A stretch of 18,184 nt of DNA from Candidatus Segatella papionis (GTDB lineage Bacteria; Bacteroidota; Bacteroidia; Bacteroidales; Bacteroidaceae), in contig DBLF01000105.1 in assembly GCA_002297965.1 (NCBI GenBank), forward strand, positions 1-18,184, given 5' to 3'. Of this stretch, positions 1 through 7,421 are shown one piece after another; the stretch's first letter is position 1; each line of letters starts with the position of its first letter. Both the position numbers and the translations under genes were made by a program. The notes beneath the pieces are model-generated. The model was not told where the DNA came from. It searched no databases and worked only from the letters and a program-made list of their open reading frames with translations.

Positions 1-44
1 TTAAGAAAATTGGATAGTGCGACTTTACTAACAGATATGAGATT

Positions 45-1196
45 ATGGTACATCATATAGAAGCTCCTTTTGTGTTCGGTGTGCGAGTGGAAGGCGATAC
101 TTTCACGGACCGACGGGAGGAAACAGAACGATTGAAGGCAAACTTTACATACGGCGTGAATACGATTCTGATATCTCCACGCCGTATGGGAAAGACATCG
201 CTTGTAGATAAGGTGTGTTCGCTTGTGGAGAGCGAGGACATCAAGATTGCTCACATCGATGCTTTCGGCTGTCGCTCGGAAAACGATTTCATCAACGCTT
301 TTGCAACGGCTGTTGTTCGAGCAACATCTAATAAGTGGGAGGAATGGATGGAGAATGCCAAGGTTTTCTTGAGCCGTTTCGTGCCGAAGATAAGTTTCGG
401 ACAAGACCCTTTGAATGACTTTTCCTTGTCCTTGGAGTATAATGCGAGCAACAATACAACCGAGGAAGTGTTGAGGCTTCCGGAAACGATAGCCCAAGCT
501 AAGGGATGCCGTATTGTGGTCTGTATTGATGAGTTTCAGCAGATAGGTAATTTTCCAGACTCCATGACTTTCCAAAAGAGATTGAGGGGAGTGTGGCAGT
601 TGCAGAGCCATGTGTCTTATTGTTTGTATGGCAGCAAGAAGCACATGATGGAGCAGATGTTCCAGAATCAGAGTTATCCTTTCTATCGCTTTGGCGACTT
701 GTTCTATCTGAATAAGATTAGCGAGGAGGATTGGGTGGAATATATCTGCCAACGGTTTGAAACGACGGGTAAGCATATCCCAGAGGAGTTGGCTTGTGAG
801 ATATGTCAAGTTACGGATAGGTATTCATCTTATGTGCAGCAGTTAGCTTGGTTCGTATGGTTGAGAACGGCTGATGGAGCAACAGCGACACTGGCTGATT
901 TACAATATGGTATCGACCGATTGCTGGATGCTTGCGAGCCATTGTTTATCCAGCAGACCGAAGAGCTCTCGGCTTATCAGATGAACTTTCTTCATGCCAT
1001 CGTGAATGGAGTCCATACAGGTTTTACCCAGTCAGCCATATTAAATGAATATCGTTTGGGCACGGCAGCCAATGTCACTCGCTTGAAGAAGGCTTTGATA
1101 GAGAAAGATTTGATTGCTATTTCTGCTCCCAAGCATTTGGAAATGAGCGACCCCATCCTTGCCTTGTGGCTGAAGAGGAGAGTGTGGAAAGAATAG
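45..1196 (+). CDS. P-loop ATPase, archaeal-ATPase-like (AAA+), with C-terminal winged-helix-like region
   Basis: The 383-residue product has a Walker A motif SPRRMGKTS with Lys50 and Thr51, and a Walker B motif VVCIDEFQ with Asp162-Glu163. The arrangement, with PRRMGKT after a short N-terminal strand and a probable sensor segment YCLYGSKKHMM, matches the predicted ATPase family typified by archaeal proteins (PF01637), which is also common in Bacteroidales. The C-terminal ~90 residues (around AYQMNFLHAIVNG to the end) look like the winged helix usually found there. Members are 350-400 residues, so this is full length. No signal peptide or membrane segment is visible, so it should be cytoplasmic. 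The ATG at 45 is the first in frame. Substrate and partner are unknown, and nothing links it to the PUL downstream. Family assignment is firm; cellular role is unknown. Confidence 0.85.
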   Translation: MVHHIEAPFVFGVRVEGDTFTDRREETERLKANFTYGVNTILISPRRMGKTSLVDKVCSLVESEDIKIAHIDAFGCRSENDFINAFATAVVRATSNKWEEWMENAKVFLSRFVPKISFGQDPLNDFSLSLEYNASNNTTEEVLRLPETIAQAKGCRIVVCIDEFQQIGNFPDSMTFQKRLRGVWQLQSHVSYCLYGSKKHMMEQMFQNQSYPFYRFGDLFYLNKISEEDWVEYICQRFETTGKHIPEELACEICQVTDRYSSYVQQLAWFVWLRTADGATATLADLQYGIDRLLDACEPLFIQQTEELSAYQMNFLHAIVNGVHTGFTQSAILNEYRLGTAANVTRLKKALIEKDLIAISAPKHLEMSDPILALWLKRRVWKE

Positions 1197-1207
1197 TATA
1201 AATGTTA

Positions 1208-1235
1208 ATTATAATACTTTTATTATAATACTATT
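1208..1235. repeat. 14-bp tandem duplication in the ATPase-rmuC spacer
   Basis: ATTATAATACTTTT (1208-1221) is followed directly by ATTATAATACTATT (1222-1235), with 13 of 14 bases identical. The tract lies in an almost pure A/T stretch just after the ATPase stop codon, so chance similarity is higher here than elsewhere. It has the same 14-bp period as the spacers upstream of the GH5, SusC and glycan-binding-protein genes. Confidence 0.5.
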
Positions 1236-1256
1236 ATAATATAAATATAATAAAGA

Positions 1257-1277
1257 TTAACGAATCGGAATCGTTAA
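1257..1277. promoter_or_regulatory. Inverted repeat upstream of the rmuC promoter
   Basis: TTAACGA (1257-1263) and TCGTTAA (1271-1277) form a perfect 7-bp dyad around a 7-base spacer, about 50 bp upstream of the rmuC -7 box. It could be an operator, or a weak hairpin at the end of the ATPase transcript, although no T-tract follows it. Function is not demonstrated. Confidence 0.3.
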
Positions 1278-1326
1278 ATAAGCACAAGATTTCGGCTCTT
1301 CTGCACGAATTATGTTTTGAAAACAT

Positions 1327-1334
1327 TACTTTTG
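1327..1334 (+). promoter_or_regulatory. Bacteroidetes-type -7 box for rmuC
   Basis: TACTTTTG fits the Bacteroidetes primary sigma factor -7 consensus TAnnTTTG and is followed by CA, as is the PUL promoter at 7331. The distance to the rmuC ATG leaves a leader of about 35-40 nt. No good TTTG is seen at -33 (the nearest, 1316-1319, is too close), so the call rests on the -7 box and its placement. Confidence 0.55.
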
Positions 1335-1376
1335 CAAGATATAACTCTGACAATTAAAATTTTGGAATATTAAATA

Positions 1377-2753
1377 ATGGAAATAGTAATAGGATTAATC
1401 ATAGGCCTTGCCATCGGCTTCTTCGTTGGTAAGTTGATGATGGCGAAAACGGCTGGCGAGGAGAAGGCGCAGCTCATCGCTAAGGCGCAAGTGTTGGAGA
1501 AAGAAAAGCAGAGCATCCGAGAGAGTCAGGAGGCTATCTTGCAAAATGAGCGTTCGCATCATTTGTCGGAAATGCAAACGCTCAGAGAAACGCATGAAAA
1601 ACAGATTTCTGACTTGAAACAGCAGATGGCGAACGAGCGACAGTATGCCGCTAAACTTCGAGAGGAGAGCGATGCGCAGTGGGCACAGAAACTCGAAAGC
1701 TTGCGACAGGAGATGCAGCGAATGACCATCGAGCAGCAGAAGGCTGCCGCCGAACAACTTGCCGCCAAGCAGTCTGCCCTGCAGGAGAATAACCGCTTGC
1801 AGATGGACGAACTGCTCAAACCTATCAAGGAGCAATTCGCAGACTTCAAGAAGTCGGTGGAGGAGAGCAAGACGCAGAGCGAGGTAAGCAAGAAGGAACT
1901 GCAGAGCACCTTCGAGGCAACGATGCGCCTCTTCCAGCAGGAGCAGCAGCAAGCTGTAGCCAACCTCAAGGAGCAAACCTCGAAGATAGGTTCCGATGCC
2001 GCCAATCTGACCCGTGCCTTGAAGGGCGATAGCAAGATGCAGGGTGATTGGGGCGAGATGGTATTGGAGACCATCTTGGAGAACAGTGGTTTGCGAAAAG
2101 ACGAGGAGTTCTTCATTCAGGAGAACACCAAGGACGAGAACGGCAAGAATTTCCGTCCCGATGTCATCGTTCGATTCCCAGAGGGAAGAAGCGTGGTCAT
2201 CGACTCCAAGGTTTCGTTGACTGCTTATTCCGATGCCCTTGCCGCCGACAACGATGCCGACCGTGAGCGACTGATGAAAGCCCACGCCCTGAGCGTTCGC
2301 AAGCATATCGACGAACTCGCCGAGAAGGACTATTCGCAGTTGGTGGATGATGCCATCGGCTTCGTCTTGATGTTCATCCCTAACGAGACAAGCTATATCG
2401 CAGCGATGAAACAGCAACCTGACCTCAGCCGCTATGCCTATCAGAAGAAAATCATCATCATCTCGCCAAGCAACCTCCTCATGGCGCTTCAGCTCGCCTA
2501 CAACCTCTGGCAGTATGACCGTCAGAACAAGAATGTGGAGAAGATTGTCAAGACTGCAGCCGACCTCTATGATAAGGTAGCGGTGTTTGAGGATACCTTC
2601 ACAGGCATCGGCGACCTGATAACCCGTCTTTCTGGTACCTTCGACAAGGCGAAGAAACAACTCTACGATGGCACCGGCAACGTGATGCGACGAGTGGAGA
2701 GCTTGAAAGGTCTCGGCGTTACGCCGAAAAAGCAAATCAAGGGATTGGAATAG
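1377..2753 (+). CDS. rmuC: DNA recombination protein RmuC
   Basis: The 458-residue product starts with a membrane anchor (residues 3-22, Ile/Leu/Gly-rich). A long Gln/Glu/Lys-rich coiled coil follows to about residue 200, and then the RmuC domain (PF02646). Diagnostic segments are GDWGEMVLETILENSGL, RPDVIVRFPEGRSVVIDSKV and FVLMFIPNETSY. Pro261-Asp262 and Asp276-Ser-Lys278 form a PD-DxK arrangement, consistent with the nuclease-like fold predicted for this family. E. coli RmuC limits short-inverted-repeat inversions; its biochemical activity is poorly defined. The length is normal. The ATG at 1377 puts the hydrophobic anchor at the extreme N-terminus, and no Shine-Dalgarno site is seen, as usual in this phylum. 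It has its own -7 box at 1327, and the next gene starts 57 bp after its stop. It is a housekeeping neighbour of the PUL, not part of it. Confidence 0.93.
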   Translation: MEIVIGLIIGLAIGFFVGKLMMAKTAGEEKAQLIAKAQVLEKEKQSIRESQEAILQNERSHHLSEMQTLRETHEKQISDLKQQMANERQYAAKLREESDAQWAQKLESLRQEMQRMTIEQQKAAAEQLAAKQSALQENNRLQMDELLKPIKEQFADFKKSVEESKTQSEVSKKELQSTFEATMRLFQQEQQQAVANLKEQTSKIGSDAANLTRALKGDSKMQGDWGEMVLETILENSGLRKDEEFFIQENTKDENGKNFRPDVIVRFPEGRSVVIDSKVSLTAYSDALAADNDADRERLMKAHALSVRKHIDELAEKDYSQLVDDAIGFVLMFIPNETSYIAAMKQQPDLSRYAYQKKIIIISPSNLLMALQLAYNLWQYDRQNKNVEKIVKTAADLYDKVAVFEDTFTGIGDLITRLSGTFDKAKKQLYDGTGNVMRRVESLKGLGVTPKKQIKGLE

Positions 2754-2758
2754 AAAAA

Positions 2759-2794
2759 TAGAAATAAGAATAGAAATAAGAAAAGAAATAAGAA
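2759..2794. repeat. 12-bp tandem repeat (x3) in the leader of the HTCS gene
   Basis: The units TAGAAATAAGAA (2759-2770), TAGAAATAAGAA (2771-2782) and AAGAAATAAGAA (2783-2794) are adjacent, the first two identical and the third differing at one base. They fill most of the 56-bp gap between the rmuC stop and the HTCS start and end 15 bp before the ATG. The tract is pure A/G/T with no C on this strand. Copy number could change by slippage and alter the A-rich leader that assists translation initiation in Bacteroidetes. Confidence 0.85.
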
Positions 2795-2809
2795 AAGACA
2801 AACCAGTAG

Positions 2810-5800
2810 ATGAAATACAAAGGCTTATCATATATACGAAAATGGCAATGGGCCTTCTTGGGGCTCTTTGGCATGGTGCTGTGCTTGCAGCTCCATGCCC
2901 AGGAGCATTTGACCCGAAACATGCTCATGCTCTCGAATGTCAATACGGATAATGGACTCTCCAGTTCCCGTGTCTATTCGATTGTTGAGGCTGAGGATGG
3001 AGCTATGTGGATCAGTACCAAGCGAGGTGTGGATAGATACAATGGACAGCAGGTGAGAAACTATACCTTGGCTACTGATATGCAGTTTAGCGATGCCAGC
3101 GGCAGAAACATCAAGTTGACCAAGGATAGCCAACAGCATATCTATGCTTACGACAACAAGGGAAAGGTCTATCTATATAATAAGGTGAAAGATACCTTCC
3201 AACTCCAGGTCAATCTCATCAATGTGCTTGGAGGAAGCATGGTGCTCAATGACTTGCTGGTCGATGACAAGGGATGTTTTTGGATGGCATTGGATAGGGG
3301 CGTGTATAGGATGCCCGCTCCAACTATTGCTGGTAGCCAAGAAAAGACTGCGCTAGGTTTGCAAAACAAAGGAAAATACATTCTGAAGAACACGTATGTC
3401 AACCATATCCGATTCATTGGCAAACAGTTGTTGATAGGCTCTCCTTCGGGAGTCTTTGTCTATTCGCCGAATGCAGCCCAGCCTCGACTGGTGTTGCGAG
3501 GGTATTCCGTGCTCTCCTCTTATCACGACGTGAAGGCTCATCAGATATGGTTGGGAACTTTCCATCGTGGCATCCTCTTGCTCGATGATAGGACTTGGAA
3601 GCCGATGTCTTCCAAAACATTATCAGGCTCCAAAGCCCTTGCGAAATATTCTTCCTTATCGGATATTCCGCTTATTCCAGTTCGTTCCATTATCCCTTAC
3701 GATGCCACCACCATCTTGATGGCGGTAGATGGAGCGGGTGTCTATGCTTACGATAAGAAGACTGGTAAGACGAGTTTACTTTTGAATACGGATGGAAGAC
3801 CGGAGAATGTGTTGCAAGGCAATGGTGTCTATGCCCTTTGCAAGGACCATTTGGGCGACCTTTGGATGGGTTCCTATTCGGGCGGTGTAGATTTGGCGAT
3901 TCCGATGGAGCATACCTTGGAGTTCGTGCGCCATGAGTATCTCAACGGTCAGTCACTCATCAACAATGGGGTGAACGATGTCTTGCAGAGCGTGGATGCA
4001 CAGGGGCTGAACAGCAAGATATGGTATGCTACCGACAAGGGGGTGAGCATCTATGACGAGCCAACCCACCAGTGGCATCATACCTTATTTAATAAGGTGG
4101 CGCTTTCCCTTTGCCAAACTGCCGATGGCAAGGTCTTGGTGGGTACCTATGGCGATGGCATCTATGAGGTGCATGCCGATGGGAGCAGCAGCCGAGCGTA
4201 TTCCGTATCGAATGGCAAGTTGAAGACCGACTATGTGTATAGTATATTCAAGGATAGTGAGGGAGGCTTGTGGATCGGTTGCTTGGATGGCGACCTGGTG
4301 CATATTCCATCTTCCTTGGAGAAAAACAAAAGTGTGGATAACTCTGTTATCTATCTGCCTGTCAATGAGGTACAGAGTATCGTGGAGTCGCCAGACAAGA
4401 AGAGTATTGCGGTGGGTACCACCCATGGATGTTATCGCATCGACAAGCGAAGCCATCGTGTCAGTCGATTCTTCTATCCTGCGGAATTTCCAACTACCGA
4501 TTGTAATTTCTTCGTCAATGCGATGGTCTTTCAGGATGCTCGGCATATCTGGATAGCCACCGATGGAGGAGGTTTGTATCTCTATGATTGTCAGAAGCAT
4601 CAGATCAGGAATTATACCACGTCGCAGTCCTTGCCTTCCAACACTGTCTATGCCTTGGTCAAGACGCCAAGTGGCAAGGTGTGGATGAGTACCGACAAGG
4701 GACTGGCTTTCATCGACCATGGCAAGGTGACCAACCTCAACTTCTTCAAGGGATTGGAGCGAGAGTACAAGCGAATGTCGGTGACTCAAACCTATGACGG
4801 ACGAATGATATTCGGAAGCAGTGATGGAGCAGTGGTCTTGGCATCCAAGTTTGCCAAGGGATTGAATTATGCCGCTCCTCTGCGTATCACTAGCGTAGAG
4901 GTGGAGGGCAAGACTTTCGACGAGGCTGCCCGACAAGAAGACTGGAATACCAAGCTTTTTGATATGTTACAGGCTGGCAAGATGAGCTTTTCTCACAGCG
5001 AGAATACTCTCGTCGTGCATTTCGAGAGCATCAACTATCCTTATCAGCACGACATCCAGTATCAGTATTACATGGAGGGATACGACCATCAGTGGAGTGT
5101 GCCTTCAGCCTACCAGCAGGCTCGTTTCGCCAACTTGCCTCCTGGCAGTTACACTTTGCACGTCAAGGCTATTGGTAGGAGCAACGGACGCGTGTTGGGA
5201 GAGAAAACCTTGCGCATCCATATCGCCCAGCCTTGGTGGAACTCTTGGTGGGCATGGGTCGTCTATCTCTGCATCTTGGGTACCATTGTCTATTTCGGAT
5301 GGGATTACTATAGGGAGCGTTTGCATCGCAAGTACTATGATGAGAAAATCAATTTCTTCGTCAATACAGCCCATAACATCCGCACGCCGTTGAGCCTCGT
5401 ACTGGCACCGCTAGCCGACTTAGCGAAGGATGCTACGTTGGGCGATAAGAGCCGAATGTTCTTGGAGATGGCGCAGCGCAATGGTGACAAACTCCTGAGA
5501 ATGGTGACCGAGTTGCTCGATTTCCAGAAGATAGACCAAGCGAAGGCGCAAGTCCACTTGCAGCAAGTGGAACTGTCTGTCCTCTTGCGCCAGCAGGTGG
5601 ATAAGTTCCAGATGTCGGCAAGCGAGAAACACATCAGCCTCCGATTGACGGCCATAGAACAGCATACCTTCTGCACCGACCTCTCGATGATGGACTTAAT
5701 ATTCGAGAACCTCCTCTCCAATGCCGTAAAATATACAGGGGAGGGTGGAACCATCACCGTCTCTGCCTCGTTAGATGCGGCTGCCAAGCAAGTAATCATC

Positions 5801-7177
5801 AAGGTAAGCGATACCGGCATCGGCATCCCGAAATCCGAGACCAAGCATATCTTCCAGAGTTTTTTCCGTGCCTCCAATGCGGTCAACTCCCAGGAGATGG
5901 GCTGTGGATTGGGCTTGATGCTCACTCGCCAACTCGTACAGAAATTGGGAGGAAAACTGTCTTTTGAGAGCGAAGAGGGCAGGGGAACGACTTTCGTAGT
6001 CGTATTGCCTGATGATATCGGATATATAGATGTTTCAAGCGATAGAGTCAAAACTTTAAGCGATGGTGAAGGTTGTGAGTCATTCCGAGCATCGACAGAC
6101 GCTTCCGTTTCTTCCGAATCATTGAATCAGCAAGAAACTTCCGATGCCTCCGTGTCTTCCGATGAAAATTTAAAATCAGAGGATGTGGAAGTTACTGAAC
6201 TCTCCGTGAAAGAAAAGAAAGATGCATCTGATGAACTCCAAAAGGATACACTTCTCTTTGTCGATGACAATGAAGACCTCCGTCAATACATTCGTATGGC
6301 TTTCGCCGACCAATACCATGTGGTGGATGTGGAGAGCGGTGAGACTGCCTTGAAGTACTTGTCGGAGAACGGTGAGTGCGATATTGTGGTATCTGACGTG
6401 ATGATGCCAGGGATGCAGGGCGACGAACTTTGCCGCCGCATCAAGGAAAACAAGGAAACCAGTTGGTTGCCTGTCATTCTCCTCACCGCGAAGGCTGGCC
6501 GTGACTTCATGATAGAGGGCTTAGACCTTGGAGCAGATGACTACATCGCCAAGCCGTTCGATTCCGCCATCCTTGCCAGCAAGATTGCGAGCATGTTGAG
6601 GAATCGTTGCCGTCTGAGCCAATACTATATGGAGCGAAGTCTTGCCATCGTTAGAGGCGAAGCTTCCGTGCCATTCCGTACACCGACAGGTGTCTCCGAG
6701 TTATCCGAGCCTTCAAGCCCGAATGAAAATTCCGTTCAATCCGTGTCTTCCGATGAAAAAAATAAATCTTCCGAAGAAAAGAATACATCTTCCGAAGAAA
6801 AGAATACATCATCCGATGAAAAGAGCAATTCATCCGATGAGGAAAATCAGGTTGAACTGAATCCGCAAGACCAAGCCTTCGTAGAGAAGGCGACTCGCCT
6901 CGTCCTCGACAACCTGAGCGATACCGACTTCAATATCGACCGCCTATGTCGAGAGATGGCGATGAGCCGCACCCTCTTTTATGGCAAGTTGAAAACCCTT
7001 ACTGGGCAAGGACCGCAAGATTTCATGCGACTCATTCGTTTGGAGCAAGCAGCCCAGTATCTGAAGCAAGGCGAAAGCGTCTTGGATGTTTCCGTGAAGG
7101 CAGGATTTGTGAATGTGAAGTACTTCAGTACCGTCTTCAAGAAGCATTTCGGAGTGTCACCAAGCAAGTACGAATAA
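2810..7177 (+). CDS. Hybrid two-component system sensor/regulator (HTCS) of the PUL
   Basis: The 1455-residue protein fuses sensor kinase, receiver and transcription factor. In order it has: a signal segment ending near LHAQ; a periplasmic sensor of Reg_prop beta-propeller repeats (recurring GxxWIS/WMG motifs, residues ~30-700); a Y_Y_Y domain (~735-800); a membrane span (~809-832); HisKA with His855 in TAHNIRTPL; HATPase with FENLLSNAVKY, DTGIGIP and GCGLGL (~950-1065); a Ser/Asp/Glu-rich linker; a receiver (~1146-1265) with acidic pair Asp1152-Asp1153, phospho-acceptor Asp1196, Thr1226 and Lys1248; a second Ser-rich linker with five 7-residue repeats; and an AraC-type HTH (~1355-1455). HTCS proteins bind a PUL-derived oligosaccharide and activate the adjacent susCD operon, here the next genes. 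Oddities are Asn856 where Glu or Asp normally follows the phospho-His, two long Ser-rich linkers, and a shared 20-bp DNA repeat flanking the receiver. Confidence 0.95.
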   Translation: MKYKGLSYIRKWQWAFLGLFGMVLCLQLHAQEHLTRNMLMLSNVNTDNGLSSSRVYSIVEAEDGAMWISTKRGVDRYNGQQVRNYTLATDMQFSDASGRNIKLTKDSQQHIYAYDNKGKVYLYNKVKDTFQLQVNLINVLGGSMVLNDLLVDDKGCFWMALDRGVYRMPAPTIAGSQEKTALGLQNKGKYILKNTYVNHIRFIGKQLLIGSPSGVFVYSPNAAQPRLVLRGYSVLSSYHDVKAHQIWLGTFHRGILLLDDRTWKPMSSKTLSGSKALAKYSSLSDIPLIPVRSIIPYDATTILMAVDGAGVYAYDKKTGKTSLLLNTDGRPENVLQGNGVYALCKDHLGDLWMGSYSGGVDLAIPMEHTLEFVRHEYLNGQSLINNGVNDVLQSVDAQGLNSKIWYATDKGVSIYDEPTHQWHHTLFNKVALSLCQTADGKVLVGTYGDGIYEVHADGSSSRAYSVSNGKLKTDYVYSIFKDSEGGLWIGCLDGDLVHIPSSLEKNKSVDNSVIYLPVNEVQSIVESPDKKSIAVGTTHGCYRIDKRSHRVSRFFYPAEFPTTDCNFFVNAMVFQDARHIWIATDGGGLYLYDCQKHQIRNYTTSQSLPSNTVYALVKTPSGKVWMSTDKGLAFIDHGKVTNLNFFKGLEREYKRMSVTQTYDGRMIFGSSDGAVVLASKFAKGLNYAAPLRITSVEVEGKTFDEAARQEDWNTKLFDMLQAGKMSFSHSENTLVVHFESINYPYQHDIQYQYYMEGYDHQWSVPSAYQQARFANLPPGSYTLHVKAIGRSNGRVLGEKTLRIHIAQPWWNSWWAWVVYLCILGTIVYFGWDYYRERLHRKYYDEKINFFVNTAHNIRTPLSLVLAPLADLAKDATLGDKSRMFLEMAQRNGDKLLRMVTELLDFQKIDQAKAQVHLQQVELSVLLRQQVDKFQMSASEKHISLRLTAIEQHTFCTDLSMMDLIFENLLSNAVKYTGEGGTITVSASLDAAAKQVIIKVSDTGIGIPKSETKHIFQSFFRASNAVNSQEMGCGLGLMLTRQLVQKLGGKLSFESEEGRGTTFVVVLPDDIGYIDVSSDRVKTLSDGEGCESFRASTDASVSSESLNQQETSDASVSSDENLKSEDVEVTELSVKEKKDASDELQKDTLLFVDDNEDLRQYIRMAFADQYHVVDVESGETALKYLSENGECDIVVSDVMMPGMQGDELCRRIKENKETSWLPVILLTAKAGRDFMIEGLDLGADDYIAKPFDSAILASKIASMLRNRCRLSQYYMERSLAIVRGEASVPFRTPTGVSELSEPSSPNENSVQSVSSDEKNKSSEEKNTSSEEKNTSSDEKSNSSDEENQVELNPQDQAFVEKATRLVLDNLSDTDFNIDRLCREMAMSRTLFYGKLKTLTGQGPQDFMRLIRLEQAAQYLKQGESVLDVSVKAGFVNVKYFSTVFKKHFGVSPSKYE
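6149..6168 (+). repeat. Copy 1 of a 20-bp in-frame direct repeat flanking the receiver domain
   Basis: This 20-bp sequence, beginning TCCGTGTCTTCC and ending GATGAAAA, is identical to 6740-6759. Both copies start on the first base of a codon and encode Ser-Val-Ser-Ser-Asp-Glu. The copies are 591 bp apart (197 codons), and the receiver domain lies between them. Confidence 0.9.
6740..6759 (+). repeat. Copy 2 of the 20-bp in-frame direct repeat
   Basis: This is identical in sequence and codon phase to 6149-6168. It lies at the start of the second Ser-rich linker of the HTCS, just C-terminal to the receiver, and overlaps the first 7-residue repeat unit. Confidence 0.9.
6746..6850 (+). repeat. 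Five 21-bp (7-residue) repeats in the receiver-HTH linker
   Basis: Five consecutive 7-residue units (SSDEKNK, SSEEKNT, SSEEKNT, SSDEKSN, SSDEENQ) are encoded by 21-bp units. Units 2 and 3 are identical over most of the 21 bp. The repeat makes an acidic, hydrophilic and probably disordered tether between the receiver and the AraC-type HTH. Copy number can change in whole codon multiples without breaking the reading frame. Confidence 0.9.
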
Positions 7178-7250
7178 AATGAGCAATACGAATAATAGAT
7201 AAAGTGAGATAACTCTCTACTATCTGATATTCTGTTAGTTATATCTGTAT

Positions 7251-7295
7251 AAAAGGTTTCAAACCTGGCGATAAGTCAGATTTGAAACCTTTTTT
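7251..7295 (+). terminator. Rho-independent terminator after the HTCS gene
   Basis: AAAAGGTTTCAAA (7251-7263) pairs perfectly with TTTGAAACCTTTT (7281-7293) across a 17-nt loop and runs into six T residues (7290-7295). It separates the HTCS transcript from the PUL operon promoter about 35 bp downstream. The arm is A/T-rich at its base, so efficiency may be moderate. Confidence 0.85.
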
Positions 7296-7330
7296 GTTTG
7301 CATTCAAACCTAGCTTTTCTTCCTTTTCTA

Positions 7331-7338
7331 TACTTTTG
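7331..7338 (+). promoter_or_regulatory. -7 box of the PUL operon promoter
   Basis: TACTTTTG matches TAnnTTTG exactly and sits 83 bp upstream of the GH5 start. No TTTG occurs at the expected -33 position; instead that zone carries TTCAAACCT (7303-7311), a second copy of a 9-mer at 7258-7266. A weak -33 element is what would be expected of an activator-dependent promoter such as an HTCS target. A 6-bp hairpin (CGAGTT 7343-7348, AACTCG 7357-7362) falls at or just after the expected transcription start. Confidence 0.65.
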
Positions 7339-7366
7339 CAACCGAGTTCTAACAACAACTCGCAAT

Positions 7367-7394
7367 GAATAAACAATAACGAATAAACAGCAAC
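7367..7394. repeat. 14-bp imperfect tandem duplication in the GH5 leader
   Basis: GAATAAACAATAAC (7367-7380) is followed directly by GAATAAACAGCAAC (7381-7394), with 12 of 14 bases identical. It lies in the untranslated leader between the PUL promoter and the GH5 start codon. Confidence 0.7.
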
Positions 7395-7421
7395 TATAAA
7401 CTAGGTTTAAAAAACTTAATA

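Noticed and set aside
1..44. Search for a promoter or upstream gene end before the ATPase
   Set aside because: There are only 44 bases, with no TAnnTTTG match and no readable frame worth calling.
1395..2831. 478-codon open frame on the - strand opposite rmuC
   Set aside because: Its Leu-rich low-complexity translation mirrors the Gln/Glu/Lys coiled-coil codons of RmuC. No domain or start context supports it.
6060..6240. First Ser/Glu-rich linker of the HTCS read as a frameshift or gene fusion boundary
   Set aside because: The frame is continuous from kinase to receiver, all catalytic motifs are intact on both sides, and no stop or start context suggests two genes.
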